From Roseateles_B flavus (lineage in GTDB: Bacteria; Pseudomonadota; Gammaproteobacteria; Burkholderiales; Burkholderiaceae_C): a DNA stretch of 64,000 nt. The translations under genes and the position numbers were made by a program. The notes beneath the pieces were generated by a model. That model ran no database searches. It was given only the letters and a program-made list of their open reading frames with translations, and was not told the origin of the DNA. Location of the stretch: NCBI RefSeq assembly GCF_039872765.1, contig NZ_JBDPZC010000006.1:62001-126000 (forward strand), written 5' to 3'. Positions within the stretch are counted from its first letter, which is position 1. Every line of letters starts with the position of its first letter. This document shows, in pieces, positions 8,390 through 16,803 of the stretch.

Positions 8390-9221
8390 GCTCGTGAGCC
8401 CCCGCGGCACGCTGCATGGCGTGAGCCTGGGACCTGGCGATCCCGGCCTGATCACCCGCCAGGCCTGGGCGCTGCTGCAGCGGCGGGACGCGGTCTGGGT
8501 CTATCCGGTGCGCAGCGGCAAGAGTGCCAGCTATGCGCTGGACATCGTCCTGCGTGCCGGCCTACCGACGCCCGCCCTGCATCAGGCCCTGCTCTTTCCG
8601 ATGAGCTATGACGCCGAGAAGCTGGCGCGCAGCTGGCAGCGTGCCGCGGACTGGGTGCTGCCCCAGCTGCAGGCCGGCCGGGACGTGCTTTTCCTGGTGG
8701 AGGGCGATGCCAGCACCTACGCCACCTTCGGGCATCTGGCGCGCACGCTGCGGGCCCTCGATCCCACCGTGGCCATCGAGGTGACGGCCGGTGTGAACGC
8801 CTTTACCGCTGCCTGCGCGACCCTGGCCCAGCCCCTGGCCGAGCAGGACGACACCGTGGCCATCGTGCCCGCCGCCTATGGCGTCGGCGCCCTGGACCGC
8901 CTGCTGCCGGAGTTCGACACGCTGGTGCTGCTGAAGGTCAAGCCCCTGATTGACGCGCTGCTGGATTGGCTGCTGGCGCGCGGCCTGCTGGACCGGGCCT
9001 GCCTCATCGAACGCTGCGGCGCGCCGGACGAGCGCATCTTCCGCGGCGAGCAGCTGCTGGCCCTGCGCGGCAGCAAGCTCAGCTACCTCTCGCTGATGCT
9101 GGTGAGCAGCCCCCTGCGCCAGCGCGGCGAACGCCTGCGTGGCTGTCTGAAGAAGCCGCTCGCGGCCCCTGCCCATCCCCTGACTCCTCCCCGGACCCTC
9201 GATGAATCCTGCCCCTCCTGA
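8379..9221 (+). CDS. cobI: Cobalt-precorrin-2 C20-methyltransferase (CobI/CbiL)
   Basis: A 280-residue tetrapyrrole methylase. It has GTLHGVSLGPGDPGLITRQA, the CobI/CbiL-typical LLFPMSYD segment, LVEGDASTYATFGHLARTL and TAGVNAFTAACATLAQPLAE. These match the enzyme that methylates C20 of cobalt-precorrin-2, the first methylation committed to the corrin ring. A Pro-rich C-terminal tail of about 30 residues extends past the fold. The gene overlaps cobL and the following cbiG. Confidence 0.94.
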   Translation: MTPELVSPRGTLHGVSLGPGDPGLITRQAWALLQRRDAVWVYPVRSGKSASYALDIVLRAGLPTPALHQALLFPMSYDAEKLARSWQRAADWVLPQLQAGRDVLFLVEGDASTYATFGHLARTLRALDPTVAIEVTAGVNAFTAACATLAQPLAEQDDTVAIVPAAYGVGALDRLLPEFDTLVLLKVKPLIDALLDWLLARGLLDRACLIERCGAPDERIFRGEQLLALRGSKLSYLSLMLVSSPLRQRGERLRGCLKKPLAAPAHPLTPPRTLDESCPS

Positions 9222-9960
9222 GCTGATGCCATCGCGCGTGGCCCTGGTCGCCATCACCCGCCACGGCGCGGGCCTGGCGGCTCGGCTGGCGCGCGCCCTG
9301 CCCCATGCCGAGCTGTGCGTGGCTGTCAAATTCGCCGAGGCACTGGACGGCCTGCCCAACGCCCGGCATTGCTATGACGGCGCGTTCAGGGACGAGATCG
9401 CCGGCCTGTTCGCGGCCTATGACCAGATCGTCTTCTTCGTGTCGCTGGGGGCGGTGGTGCGCCTGATCGCTCCGCACCTGCGCAGCAAGGACGAGGACCC
9501 GGGCGTGCTGGTGGTCGACGATGCCGCGCAATTCGTCATCCCCGTGCTGTCCGGCCATGTGGGCGGTGCCAATGCCATGGCCGAGCAGCTGGCCCTGCTG
9601 CTGGATGCGCAGCCCGTGCTGACCACCGCCTCGGACGTCGGCCAGACCATTCCCGTGGACATCCTCGGGCGCGAGCTGGGCTGGCGGGTGGAGGCGCCCA
9701 AGATCAACATCACCCGTGTCTCGGCCGCCGTGGTCAACGGTGAGCCGGTGGCCCTGGTCCAGGAGGCCGGCAGCCCGCACTGGTGGACGCGGCCGACCCC
9801 GCTGCCGCCCAACATTCATTGCTTTGACCGCTTCGATGCGGTGGACACGGCGCGCTTCCAGGCGCTGCTGTGGATCACCCATGCGCCTGTCAGCACCGAG
9901 CACTGGCAAGCGCTGGGGGAGCGGCTGGTGGTCTACCGTCCCCCGCAGGAGGCCACATGA
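9202..9960 (+). CDS. cbiG: Cobalt-precorrin-5A hydrolase CbiG, N-terminal and middle domains only
   Basis: A 252-residue protein matching the N-terminal and central parts of CbiG. Diagnostic are IVFFVSLGAVVRLIAPHL, KDEDPGVLVVDD, FVIPVLSGHVGGANAMAEQLA and PVLTTASDVGQTIPVDILG. CbiG opens the delta-lactone and releases C20 as acetaldehyde. In many bacteria CbiG is one chain of about 350 residues; here the C-terminal domain is a separate overlapping gene (9957-10355). The intact GHVGGAN motif suggests an active enzyme working as a two-chain complex. It overlaps cobI by 20 bp. Confidence 0.93.
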   Translation: MNPAPPELMPSRVALVAITRHGAGLAARLARALPHAELCVAVKFAEALDGLPNARHCYDGAFRDEIAGLFAAYDQIVFFVSLGAVVRLIAPHLRSKDEDPGVLVVDDAAQFVIPVLSGHVGGANAMAEQLALLLDAQPVLTTASDVGQTIPVDILGRELGWRVEAPKINITRVSAAVVNGEPVALVQEAGSPHWWTRPTPLPPNIHCFDRFDAVDTARFQALLWITHAPVSTEHWQALGERLVVYRPPQEAT

Positions 9961-10355
9961 AGATCGCGCTCGGGCTGGGCTGCGACCGCGGCACCTCACA
10001 GGCCACCCTGCACCAGGCGGTGGCACTGGCCCTGGCCCGCTGCGGAGCGGGCTGGCAGGACGTGGCCGCGGCCGCCAGCATCACGCTGAAGGGTGACGAG
10101 GCAGGCCTGCTGGCGCTGGCAGACGCACAGGGCTGGCGCTTGCACTTCTATGCGCCTCAGGAGCTGGCTCGCGTGCCCGTGCCCCACCCTTCCGAAACCG
10201 TGCGCCGCCACACGGGCACGCCCTCGGTCAGCGAGGCCGCAGCCCTGCTGGCCGCCAGGGCCACGGCCAGCGCCCTGCTGGTCGAGAAGCTCAAACACCA
10301 GGGGACCGATGGGCGCAACGCCACGGTCTCCATCGCAAGGATGTCCCATGATTGA
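9957..10355 (+). CDS. cobE: CobE / CbiG C-terminal domain protein
   Basis: A 132-residue protein from the ATG at 9957, coupled by ATGA to cbiG. It begins KIALGLGCDRGTSQATL, the CobE/CbiG-C signature (usually GxGCxxGT or GCRRGT), and has ASITLKGDEAGLLALA and EAAALLAA in the expected places. In aerobic bacteria CobE is a free-standing protein of uncertain role; in CbiG it is the C-terminal domain. The arrangement suggests one ancestral CbiG split into two. It overlaps cobJ by 8 bp. Confidence 0.88.
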   Translation: MKIALGLGCDRGTSQATLHQAVALALARCGAGWQDVAAAASITLKGDEAGLLALADAQGWRLHFYAPQELARVPVPHPSETVRRHTGTPSVSEAAALLAARATASALLVEKLKHQGTDGRNATVSIARMSHD

Positions 10356-11352
10356 GAACGAAACGCCCCCCGGCCGCCGCAGCGGCAAGATCACCCTGGT
10401 GGGCATCGGCCCCGGCAGCGAGGCCCACATGACACAGCGGGCCCGCGAGGCCATCGCCGAGGCCGATGTGGTAGTGGGCTACGTCACCTACATCAAGCTG
10501 GTGGCGCCACTGCTGGAAGGCAAGGAAGTGGTGCGAAAGGGCATGACCGAGGAGCTGGACCGCGCCGTCAGCGCCCTGGAGGCCGCGCGCCAGGGCAAGA
10601 CCGTGGCGCTGATCTCCAGCGGGGACGCCGGCGTCTACGGCATGGCCGGGCCGACCTACGAGGTGCTGTTCCAGGCCGGCTGGACGCCGGAAGACCCGGT
10701 GGAGGTCGAGATCGTGCCCGGCGCCTCGGCCCTCAATGCCTGCGCCGCGCTGGTGGGCGCGCCGCTGACTCATGACTTCTGCGCCATCTCCCTCAGCGAT
10801 CTGCTCACGCCCTGGCCCGCCATCGCCCGCCGCCTGGAGGCCGCCGCTGCGTCGGACTTCGTGACCGCGCTCTACAACCCCAAGAGCGGCCGCCGCACCC
10901 GCCAGATCGTCGAGGCCCAGCGGCTGTTCCTGCGCCATCGCCGGCCGGGCACCCCGGTGGCCATCGTCAAAAGCGCCTACCGCCGCCGTCAGCACATCGA
11001 GCTGTGCACCCTGGCCGACATGGGCGAGGCCGACATCGGCATGCTCAGCACCGTGCTGATCGGCAACAGCCACACCTTCATGCGCCATGGGCTGATGGTG
11101 ACGCCGCGCGGCTACGCCAACAAATACGAGCTGGACGAAGGCGGCATCACCCGCGAGGGCGAACGCGCCGGCCGCTCGCTCTCCAGCGGCCTGGAGGGCT
11201 GGCTGCAGACCCTGGCCCAGGAGCACGCGGCCGGTGCGACGGCGCAGGCGCTGGCGCTACGCTACCGCCTGCCCGCGGACTACATCCTGGCGGCCCTGCG
11301 GGACGCCGCATCGGGCCAGGCCATGCCCTCGAACCTGGAGACCCAGCCATGA
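10348..11352 (+). CDS. cobJ: Cobalt-precorrin-3 C17-methyltransferase, ring-contraction enzyme (CobJ/CbiH)
   Basis: Start at 10348, giving 334 residues. Residues 10-270 form the methylase: ITLVGIGPGSEAHMTQRA, GYVTYIKLV, ISSGDAGVYGMAGP, IVPGASALNACAALVGAPL, HDFCAISLSDLLTPW and ALYNPKSGRRT are all CbiH/CobJ-specific. It methylates C17 with ring contraction. The last 60 residues form an extra helical extension (from about GLEGWLQTLAQ) not seen in short CbiH proteins. A [2Fe-2S] ferredoxin gene follows immediately, overlapping by 4 bp, so a redox partner role is possible. Confidence 0.95.
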   Translation: MIENETPPGRRSGKITLVGIGPGSEAHMTQRAREAIAEADVVVGYVTYIKLVAPLLEGKEVVRKGMTEELDRAVSALEAARQGKTVALISSGDAGVYGMAGPTYEVLFQAGWTPEDPVEVEIVPGASALNACAALVGAPLTHDFCAISLSDLLTPWPAIARRLEAAAASDFVTALYNPKSGRRTRQIVEAQRLFLRHRRPGTPVAIVKSAYRRRQHIELCTLADMGEADIGMLSTVLIGNSHTFMRHGLMVTPRGYANKYELDEGGITREGERAGRSLSSGLEGWLQTLAQEHAAGATAQALALRYRLPADYILAALRDAASGQAMPSNLETQP

Positions 11353-11741
11353 GCAGCACGCTCGAGAAGCCCAGCATCGCGCCCTACCGCCGTCACCTCC
11401 TGATCTGCACGGGCTCTCGCTGCAGCGAGGACGGCCAGTCGCAGGCACTGTTCGACAGCCTGGGCGACAAGTTCAAGGCCGCCGGCCTCAACGCCGGCGA
11501 CTTGCGGGTCAAGCGCAGCCGCGTGAGCTGCTTCGCGGCCTGCAAGGGCGGCCCCATCGTCTGCGTGCAGCCCGAGGGCATCTGGTACTGCCAGGTCACG
11601 CCCGAGAATATGGACCGCATCATCGAGGAGCACCTCCTGGGTGGCCGGCCGGTGGACGAGCTGGTGTTCCACCGCGGACCCAGCGTGGAGCTGTGCGAGG
11701 CCTCTGCCCCGGCCTGCGCGGAAGAGGGCCATGGCTGCTGA
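11349..11741 (+). CDS. Thioredoxin-like [2Fe-2S] ferredoxin (CbiW-like)
   Basis: Start at 11349 (ATGA junction with cobJ), 130 residues. The fold is indicated by HLLICTGSRCSEDG near the N-terminus and SCFAACKGGPIVCVQPEG about 40 residues later; these Cys positions match the four ligands of thioredoxin-like [2Fe-2S] ferredoxins. A further Cys cluster closes the protein (CEASAPACAEEGHGC). Similar ferredoxins, such as CbiW, occur in cobalamin operons. It probably supplies electrons or oxidising equivalents to ring contraction, or to the otherwise absent precorrin-6A reduction; the exact partner is inference. Confidence 0.82.
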   Translation: MSSTLEKPSIAPYRRHLLICTGSRCSEDGQSQALFDSLGDKFKAAGLNAGDLRVKRSRVSCFAACKGGPIVCVQPEGIWYCQVTPENMDRIIEEHLLGGRPVDELVFHRGPSVELCEASAPACAEEGHGC

Positions 11742-12501
11742 GCGCGAGGACCTGCACGCAGGCCTGGTCTCCATCGTGGGGGCAGGCCCCGGGCCGGCTG
11801 ATCTGCTCACCCTGCGTGCGCTGGACCGCATCCAGCGCGCCGAGGTGGCGGTGCATGACCGCCTGATCGCTGCCGAGGTGCTGGCGCTGCTGCCGGCGAC
11901 GGCCGAGCGCATCTACGTGGGCAAGGCCTCCGGCCACCATGTGATGAGCCAGGCACAGATCCATGAGGTGCTGATCCGCGAGGCCCGGCGCGGGCGGCGC
12001 GTGCTGCGGCTCAAGGGCGGAGATCCCCATGTCTTCGGCCGTGGCGGCGAGGAGGCCCAGGCCTTGGCCGAGGCCGGCCTGGCCTTCGAGATCGTGCCAG
12101 GCATCAGCGCGGCCAACGGCTGTGCCGCGGCGGCGGGCATTCCCCTCACCCACCGCGACGTGGCGCAGGCCTGCGTCTTCCTGCCCGGCCACCTGGCCGA
12201 GGGCAGCCCCGGCCTGGACTGGTCCAGCCTGGCCCGGCCGCACCAGACCCGCGTGTTCTACATGGGCCTGGCACGCCTGACGTCCATAGCCCAGGCGCTG
12301 ATCTGGCACGGACTGGACCCCGCCACCCCGGCCGCGGCCGTGATCGACGGCACGCGCAGCAGCCAGCAGGTGCTGGCGGCCCCGCTGCACCGGCTGATGC
12401 AGCAGGCCCCGGCCCACGCGGGCCGGCCGGGCCTCTTCATCGTGGGTGAGACGGTGGCCTTGAGCCCGCACTTCGCGCCGGGCCCGCCGGGCGGTGCGTA
12501 A
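11731..12501 (+). CDS. cobA: Uroporphyrinogen-III C-methyltransferase, B12-operon copy
   Basis: Start at 11731 (MAAEREDLHAG), overlapping the ferredoxin by 11 bp; 256 residues. It shows the SUMT pattern: VSIVGAGPGPADLLTLRA, VHDRLI, RIYVGKASGHH, RLKGGDPHVFGRGGEEA and EIVPGISAANGCAAAAGIPLTHR. It makes precorrin-2 from uroporphyrinogen III, the entry reaction. There is no CysG-type NAD-binding domain, so precorrin-2 dehydrogenase must be encoded elsewhere. The window has a second SUMT gene linked to nitrate reduction (57925-58725). Confidence 0.94.
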   Translation: MAAEREDLHAGLVSIVGAGPGPADLLTLRALDRIQRAEVAVHDRLIAAEVLALLPATAERIYVGKASGHHVMSQAQIHEVLIREARRGRRVLRLKGGDPHVFGRGGEEAQALAEAGLAFEIVPGISAANGCAAAAGIPLTHRDVAQACVFLPGHLAEGSPGLDWSSLARPHQTRVFYMGLARLTSIAQALIWHGLDPATPAAAVIDGTRSSQQVLAAPLHRLMQQAPAHAGRPGLFIVGETVALSPHFAPGPPGGA

Positions 12502-12517
12502 ATGCCGGTCAGGCGGG

Positions 12518-14083
12518 TCAGGGCAAGCGCAAGGCCCGCGCGACCTCGCTCCACGGCAGCAGCTTGAAGTTCTGGCGACCGTCAGGCAGGCGCTTGTGGC
12601 CGTCCTGCACCACCAGCAGCCCCTGCGAATAGAGGCCGCCGAAGTCGGCTGAGCTCACCTCCAGGCCGTCGGTCTCGGATGCACCATCGATGCCCCGCTG
12701 CTCGTTGATGCCGATGCGGAAGCCGCCACGCAACTGGAACGGGGGGCGGGCATCCAGCACCAGGTAGCTGTCGCTGCCCTGGGAGGAGACGACAAGATAG
12801 CTGGGCCCGCCACGGCGCCCCTGATAGAGGGCCAGGCCCTCGACATCCGCCACCAGCTCCCGGCCGACCGGCATGACCAGCTGCGGCTGGGCCGGGGCGT
12901 CGGCCGTGGCATCCAGGGCCCAGATGCCGCGCTTCTCCTCCCCCACGAAGAGCCGCTGCGCACGCTCGTCCACCACGCAACCCTCGGGCTGGCTGTCAAG
13001 CTTGAACTGCCGCAGCAGGCGGGCGCGCCATTTCCCCTCATGCCGTTCGATCCGGTACTGCTGGACACGACCGTCCTTGTCGTTGGGAAAGGCGTCGAGC
13101 TGGCCGTCCGGCGTGCGGCCCACGCAGAGGCCGTAGATGTCGGCCAGGTCGGTGGGCAGGCGCGCGAGCTCGGCCACATGGCCGCGGCCATCGATGCCGA
13201 ACAACACCAGCGACTGCTCGTCACGCTGGGTGGCCACCGCGAGGTCCCAGGCTCGACCGCCGGTGCGGATGCCCTGCCGCAGGTCGACATTGTTGATGCG
13301 TCCCACCGGCAACAGCTGCCGCTGGCGGCCGTCAAGCCCGTAGACCAGCAGGCCCTGCTTCTTGTTCGTGCCCAGCACCGCGCTGCGCCGTCCGTCCTGC
13401 GGATGGACCCAGATCGCCGGGTCATCGGCCGCATCCCCTTGCTGGCCCACCGGGTCCGTCTGTGCCGTGGGCTGTAGCACCGGCCATGCCGGACGGGCCG
13501 TGGGTGCCGGCTCGTTCAGCCAGCGCCGCGGCCGGCCTTCCGGTTCGGTGGCCACGAACCACTGGCCGACGCCGGCTTCGCCGAACTGCAGCAGACCGCG
13601 CTCGTCATCCACAGCACATCCCTGCGGATGCGGCGCCGTGGCCAGCCGGCGCAAGGGCCGCGCCGACCGCTCGCCCAGCAGCCATTGCTCACTCAGGCCG
13701 TCATTGCCGAGCAGGAACAGGTGCAGCAGGCCCTGCGGGTCGCGGTGCAGGCACAGGGCCTCGACCTCGAAGTCAGGCGCCGGTAGATCGTGGACCGCCA
13801 GCCTGTCGCCGCGCACGCGTGCCAGCAGGGGGCGGCTGCGGTCGGCATCCAGGAGGACGGCCACGCGTTCGCTGCCCTCGCCTCGCTGGTCCCAGCGCTT
13901 GGCACGCACGGCATGGCGGTCCAGCTCACGGCCCTGGGCGTCCAGCAGATGGAGCCCGTTCTTGTCCAGGGTCAGCGCCCTGTCGGCCGCCAGCGCCCCG
14001 GCGGTGGACGCGGCCAGCAGCGCTGCAGCCAGAGCGGTTCGGATCATCGTCATCATCATCATCATCATCATCGACCCTGGCAT
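12518..14083 (-). CDS. Secreted beta-propeller phytase-like protein
   Basis: Read from 14083 down: MPGS, then seven ATG codons, then TMIRTALAAALLAAS, a Sec signal peptide ending in GALAA. About 521 residues. The C-terminal 350 residues match beta-propeller phytase: DPVGQQGDAADDPAIWVHPQ, VLGTNKKQGLLVYGLDG, VGRINNVDLRQGI, DKDGRVQQYRI, EGCVVDERAQRLFVGEE and SSADFGGLYSQGLLVVQDG. The first half is a weaker repeat of the same fold. Such enzymes hydrolyse phytate outside or in the periplasm with Ca2+. The gene overlaps the TonB receptor stop (TGATG), so the two are coupled. Which ATG is used is uncertain. Confidence 0.9.
   Translation of the reverse strand: MPGSMMMMMMMTMIRTALAAALLAASTAGALAADRALTLDKNGLHLLDAQGRELDRHAVRAKRWDQRGEGSERVAVLLDADRSRPLLARVRGDRLAVHDLPAPDFEVEALCLHRDPQGLLHLFLLGNDGLSEQWLLGERSARPLRRLATAPHPQGCAVDDERGLLQFGEAGVGQWFVATEPEGRPRRWLNEPAPTARPAWPVLQPTAQTDPVGQQGDAADDPAIWVHPQDGRRSAVLGTNKKQGLLVYGLDGRQRQLLPVGRINNVDLRQGIRTGGRAWDLAVATQRDEQSLVLFGIDGRGHVAELARLPTDLADIYGLCVGRTPDGQLDAFPNDKDGRVQQYRIERHEGKWRARLLRQFKLDSQPEGCVVDERAQRLFVGEEKRGIWALDATADAPAQPQLVMPVGRELVADVEGLALYQGRRGGPSYLVVSSQGSDSYLVLDARPPFQLRGGFRIGINEQRGIDGASETDGLEVSSADFGGLYSQGLLVVQDGHKRLPDGRQNFKLLPWSEVARALRLP
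14051..14071 (-). repeat. (CAT)7 / (ATG)7 microsatellite at the phytase start
   Basis: Seven perfect CAT units on the plus strand read as seven consecutive ATG codons on the coding strand. One further ATG follows after an ACG codon. The run sits between the coupled TGATG start and the hydrophobic signal peptide. A change in copy number would keep the frame but change the number of start codons and the spacing to AGGG. Confidence 0.9.
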
Positions 14084-16626
14084 CAGAACAGCGTGGCCTT
14101 GACCGACAGCTTGAAGGTGCGACCGTAGCTCTCGTTCTGCACGTTGAAGGGCTGGCTGCCCTGGAAGACGTAGTAGCGCTCGCGGTTGAGGTTGAGCGCT
14201 TCCACGACGACCGACCAGCGGCGGTCGAACTGCCAGGCGGCGGAGACGTCCAGCTGCCGCTGGCGATCGACGTAGCGATCCTGGGCCGCGTTCAGGATGT
14301 CCGCCCCCAGCTCCAGCAGGTAATTGGACTTCTGATTCAGCGCCAGTCGAGCGCTGATCGGCCCCGCCTCGTAGCCCAGCATCACGTTGACCACGGCATT
14401 GGACTGCCCCGGCAGCCGGATGCTGCGGGCCTGCAGCGCACCCGTCTTTCTGTCGAATCGGGCCACCTCGGCCTTCGAGTCCGTGAAGGTGGCATTGACC
14501 CCCACGATCAGGCCTGACAGCGCGCCCGGCAGCATGCGCAGGGGCTGGCTGTAGGCCAGCTCGATGCCGCGCACGCGGGCCGAGTCCCCGTTGGCGAAGC
14601 TGGTGGCCGTCGTGTACGCGGCCCAGGCGCCGCTGCCTGCGAGGTTGGTGGTGTAGGTGAAGTCGCGGATCGCCTTGTCGAACACATAGGCCGACAGCAC
14701 GCCCTCGCGGCCCAGGATCCGTTCGATGCCGAGGTCCAGGTTGCGGGAGCGCAGCGGGTTCAGGTCCGGGTTGCCGATGCTGGCTTCCGTCGTGCTGGCC
14801 AGGCTGATGCCCGGCGCCAGCTGGCTGAAGTTGGCACGGACCACGGAGTTCCACCAGGCGCCACGCACCGAGGTCCTGGCATCCAGCTCATAGCGGGCGT
14901 GCAGGCCGGGCAGCCAATGACCGTAGCGGCGCTCGCTGCTGCGCTCACTGAGGGCATTGGCGGCGTTGACCTGCTGGCCCTGCGCCTCGAAACGGGTCTG
15001 CTCGCGGCGCAGCCCGGCCAGCAGCTGGAGGCGGTCATTGAACTCGTGGCTGAGCTGCAGGTAGCCGGCGCTGATGTCCTCACCCATGCGGTAGTCGTTC
15101 AGCGCCGACTCGCGCACCAGCCGGGCCGGATCGCGGGGCAGCTCGGCAATGCGGGCACGGACGCGCTGCGGGTCGATGGCCACGCCCATGCGGCCGTAGG
15201 GGAAGTCCAGCTCCTGCTCGGAGGCAAAGGCCGCCAGGGTGCTGGCGCCCGCGCCCCAGTAGTTCGGGCTCGCGGCGCTGCTACTGGTGTAGGCCCACTG
15301 CTCCGTGTCGTTGCGCTTGTCTCGGTTGCTCTTCTTGACGCCGAACTTGAGGGCCGTCGGGCGCCCCGCCAGCAAGAGGCGCCGCTCCAGGTCGAGCCTG
15401 GCGTGGGCTTCCCTGTCCTCGCTCCAGCGCGCCTGCAGCGTGATGCCGTTCAGCGCATAGGCTGCCGTGTTGTAGAGCGCCGCGGGACCCTGCAGCAGCG
15501 GCCGCTGGCTGTCGGTGAAGGAGAGGCCGGCCACATTGTTCTGGCGGAAGCGCGCGTCGTTGATCGACTCCGGCGTGTCCTCGCTGGCCCGGCCCAGGCC
15601 GGCCGAGGCCTGCAGCGTCCAGTCCGCCAGCAGCTGTTCGGTGCCGACGTTCAGCGAGTCGATGCCCTGTGTGTACTTGCGCTGTCGCAGCCGGCGCTCG
15701 GCCCGCGCTGTCACGACCTGACCCTCGGCGAACAGGCCGCCCGGCGTTGCCGCGCTGTTCGCGACGCTGCCGATGGTGAGGCGGTCGCGGACTTCATCGT
15801 CGCTGAACCGGCTGATGAAGGCGCGCAGCTGGTAGCTCTCCCCATCGCGGGGACGGTAGTCCAGATTGGCCGAGAGGGCCCGACGCTCGCGCACGGGCAG
15901 GTAGTCCCGCAGCTCGACGCCGCTCAGGCGGCCATCGGTCCAGGCGCCACCGGTCTCGACGTCGTCGGACCCGAAGCGGCGTTTCTCGGTGCTCAGGCCC
16001 AGCGCCACCCCAAGGTGCCGAGACTCGCCGAAGCGGCGGGCCCACAGCAGGTGGGCATTGGCGTCGCCCCGCGCCGTCAGCTGGTCGCGCGTGACGCCGA
16101 GGCCGACGTTCAGGATGGATTGCGGCAGGTCGAAGGCGGACAAGGTCTTGACGGCGATGCTGCCGCCCATGGAATCGGCGTCCTGGTCCGGTGTCAGCGT
16201 CTTGCTGACCTCCAGGGAGCGCACCATGCCGGCCGGCAGTGTGTCCAGGGCCACGCCGCGGCGACCGGCCTCGGGCGAGGGCACCAGGGAGCCGTTGATG
16301 GAGACCGAGTTCAGGTCCGGCCCCAGCCCGCGGATCACCACGTAGCGACCTTCCCCCTGGTCGCGCTGCAGCGAGACCCCCGGCATGCGCGCGAGTGCCT
16401 CCGCAGCGTTCTTGTCCGGCAGGGCCCCGATGTCATCGGCGCTGATGACGCTGAGCACATGGTTGGCCTTTTCCTGGGCGGCCAGTGCCTTGCGCAGGCT
16501 CGCGGCCTGGCCGGTGATGGTGACGGCATCCAGCGTGGCACTGGCCTGGGCCTGCGCACCGAAGGCGGCGGCCAGGCCGAGGCTCAGGGCGCTGAGGCGG
16601 CAGTGGGAGCGAGGGGAAGGTTTCAT
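14083..16626 (-). CDS. TonB-dependent outer-membrane receptor, phytase-linked
   Basis: Start at 16626 (MKPSPRSHCRL), followed by a signal peptide ending in AQA; an upstream in-frame ATG at 16659 would put extra polar residues before it. 847 residues. Residues 45-160 are the plug: ANHVLSVISADDIGALPDKN, EALARMPGVSLQRDQGEGRYVVIRG split over two strands, and MGGSIAVKT. The rest is an outer-membrane barrel ending in a C-terminal aromatic (KATLF). The plug pattern fits the family often found with phytases and glycosidases. It probably imports phytate breakdown products or another phosphorylated or chelated ligand; the ligand is inference from the coupled phytase. Confidence 0.92.
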   Translation of the reverse strand: MKPSPRSHCRLSALSLGLAAAFGAQAQASATLDAVTITGQAASLRKALAAQEKANHVLSVISADDIGALPDKNAAEALARMPGVSLQRDQGEGRYVVIRGLGPDLNSVSINGSLVPSPEAGRRGVALDTLPAGMVRSLEVSKTLTPDQDADSMGGSIAVKTLSAFDLPQSILNVGLGVTRDQLTARGDANAHLLWARRFGESRHLGVALGLSTEKRRFGSDDVETGGAWTDGRLSGVELRDYLPVRERRALSANLDYRPRDGESYQLRAFISRFSDDEVRDRLTIGSVANSAATPGGLFAEGQVVTARAERRLRQRKYTQGIDSLNVGTEQLLADWTLQASAGLGRASEDTPESINDARFRQNNVAGLSFTDSQRPLLQGPAALYNTAAYALNGITLQARWSEDREAHARLDLERRLLLAGRPTALKFGVKKSNRDKRNDTEQWAYTSSSAASPNYWGAGASTLAAFASEQELDFPYGRMGVAIDPQRVRARIAELPRDPARLVRESALNDYRMGEDISAGYLQLSHEFNDRLQLLAGLRREQTRFEAQGQQVNAANALSERSSERRYGHWLPGLHARYELDARTSVRGAWWNSVVRANFSQLAPGISLASTTEASIGNPDLNPLRSRNLDLGIERILGREGVLSAYVFDKAIRDFTYTTNLAGSGAWAAYTTATSFANGDSARVRGIELAYSQPLRMLPGALSGLIVGVNATFTDSKAEVARFDRKTGALQARSIRLPGQSNAVVNVMLGYEAGPISARLALNQKSNYLLELGADILNAAQDRYVDRQRQLDVSAAWQFDRRWSVVVEALNLNRERYYVFQGSQPFNVQNESYGRTFKLSVKATLF

Positions 16627-16803
16627 GGGATCTCGACTGAATGGGCGCCCGGCGGGCAATGGGGGCGCACTGTCCCGAAGCCCGATGGCAGTCGCGTGAC
16701 ATCGACCGATGAGCGCAGGGCCGCCCCGCCCGTGAGCCGATAGGTCCCCCCTCCCTCAGCTTCCGCGGGAACTGTCACAAACCCTTCCTAGCATCACGCC
16801 CCC

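Noticed and set aside
2900..12501. CobK/CbiJ precorrin-6A reductase hidden in the B12 operon
   Set aside because: No ORF of the right size with its motifs is present; all operon reading frames are assigned to other enzymes.
14084..14854. Upstream extension of the phytase reading frame, antisense-free but within the TonB gene
   Set aside because: The extension is an alternative frame of the TonB receptor; the TGATG junction and signal peptide set the true start at 14083 or at an ATG of the repeat.
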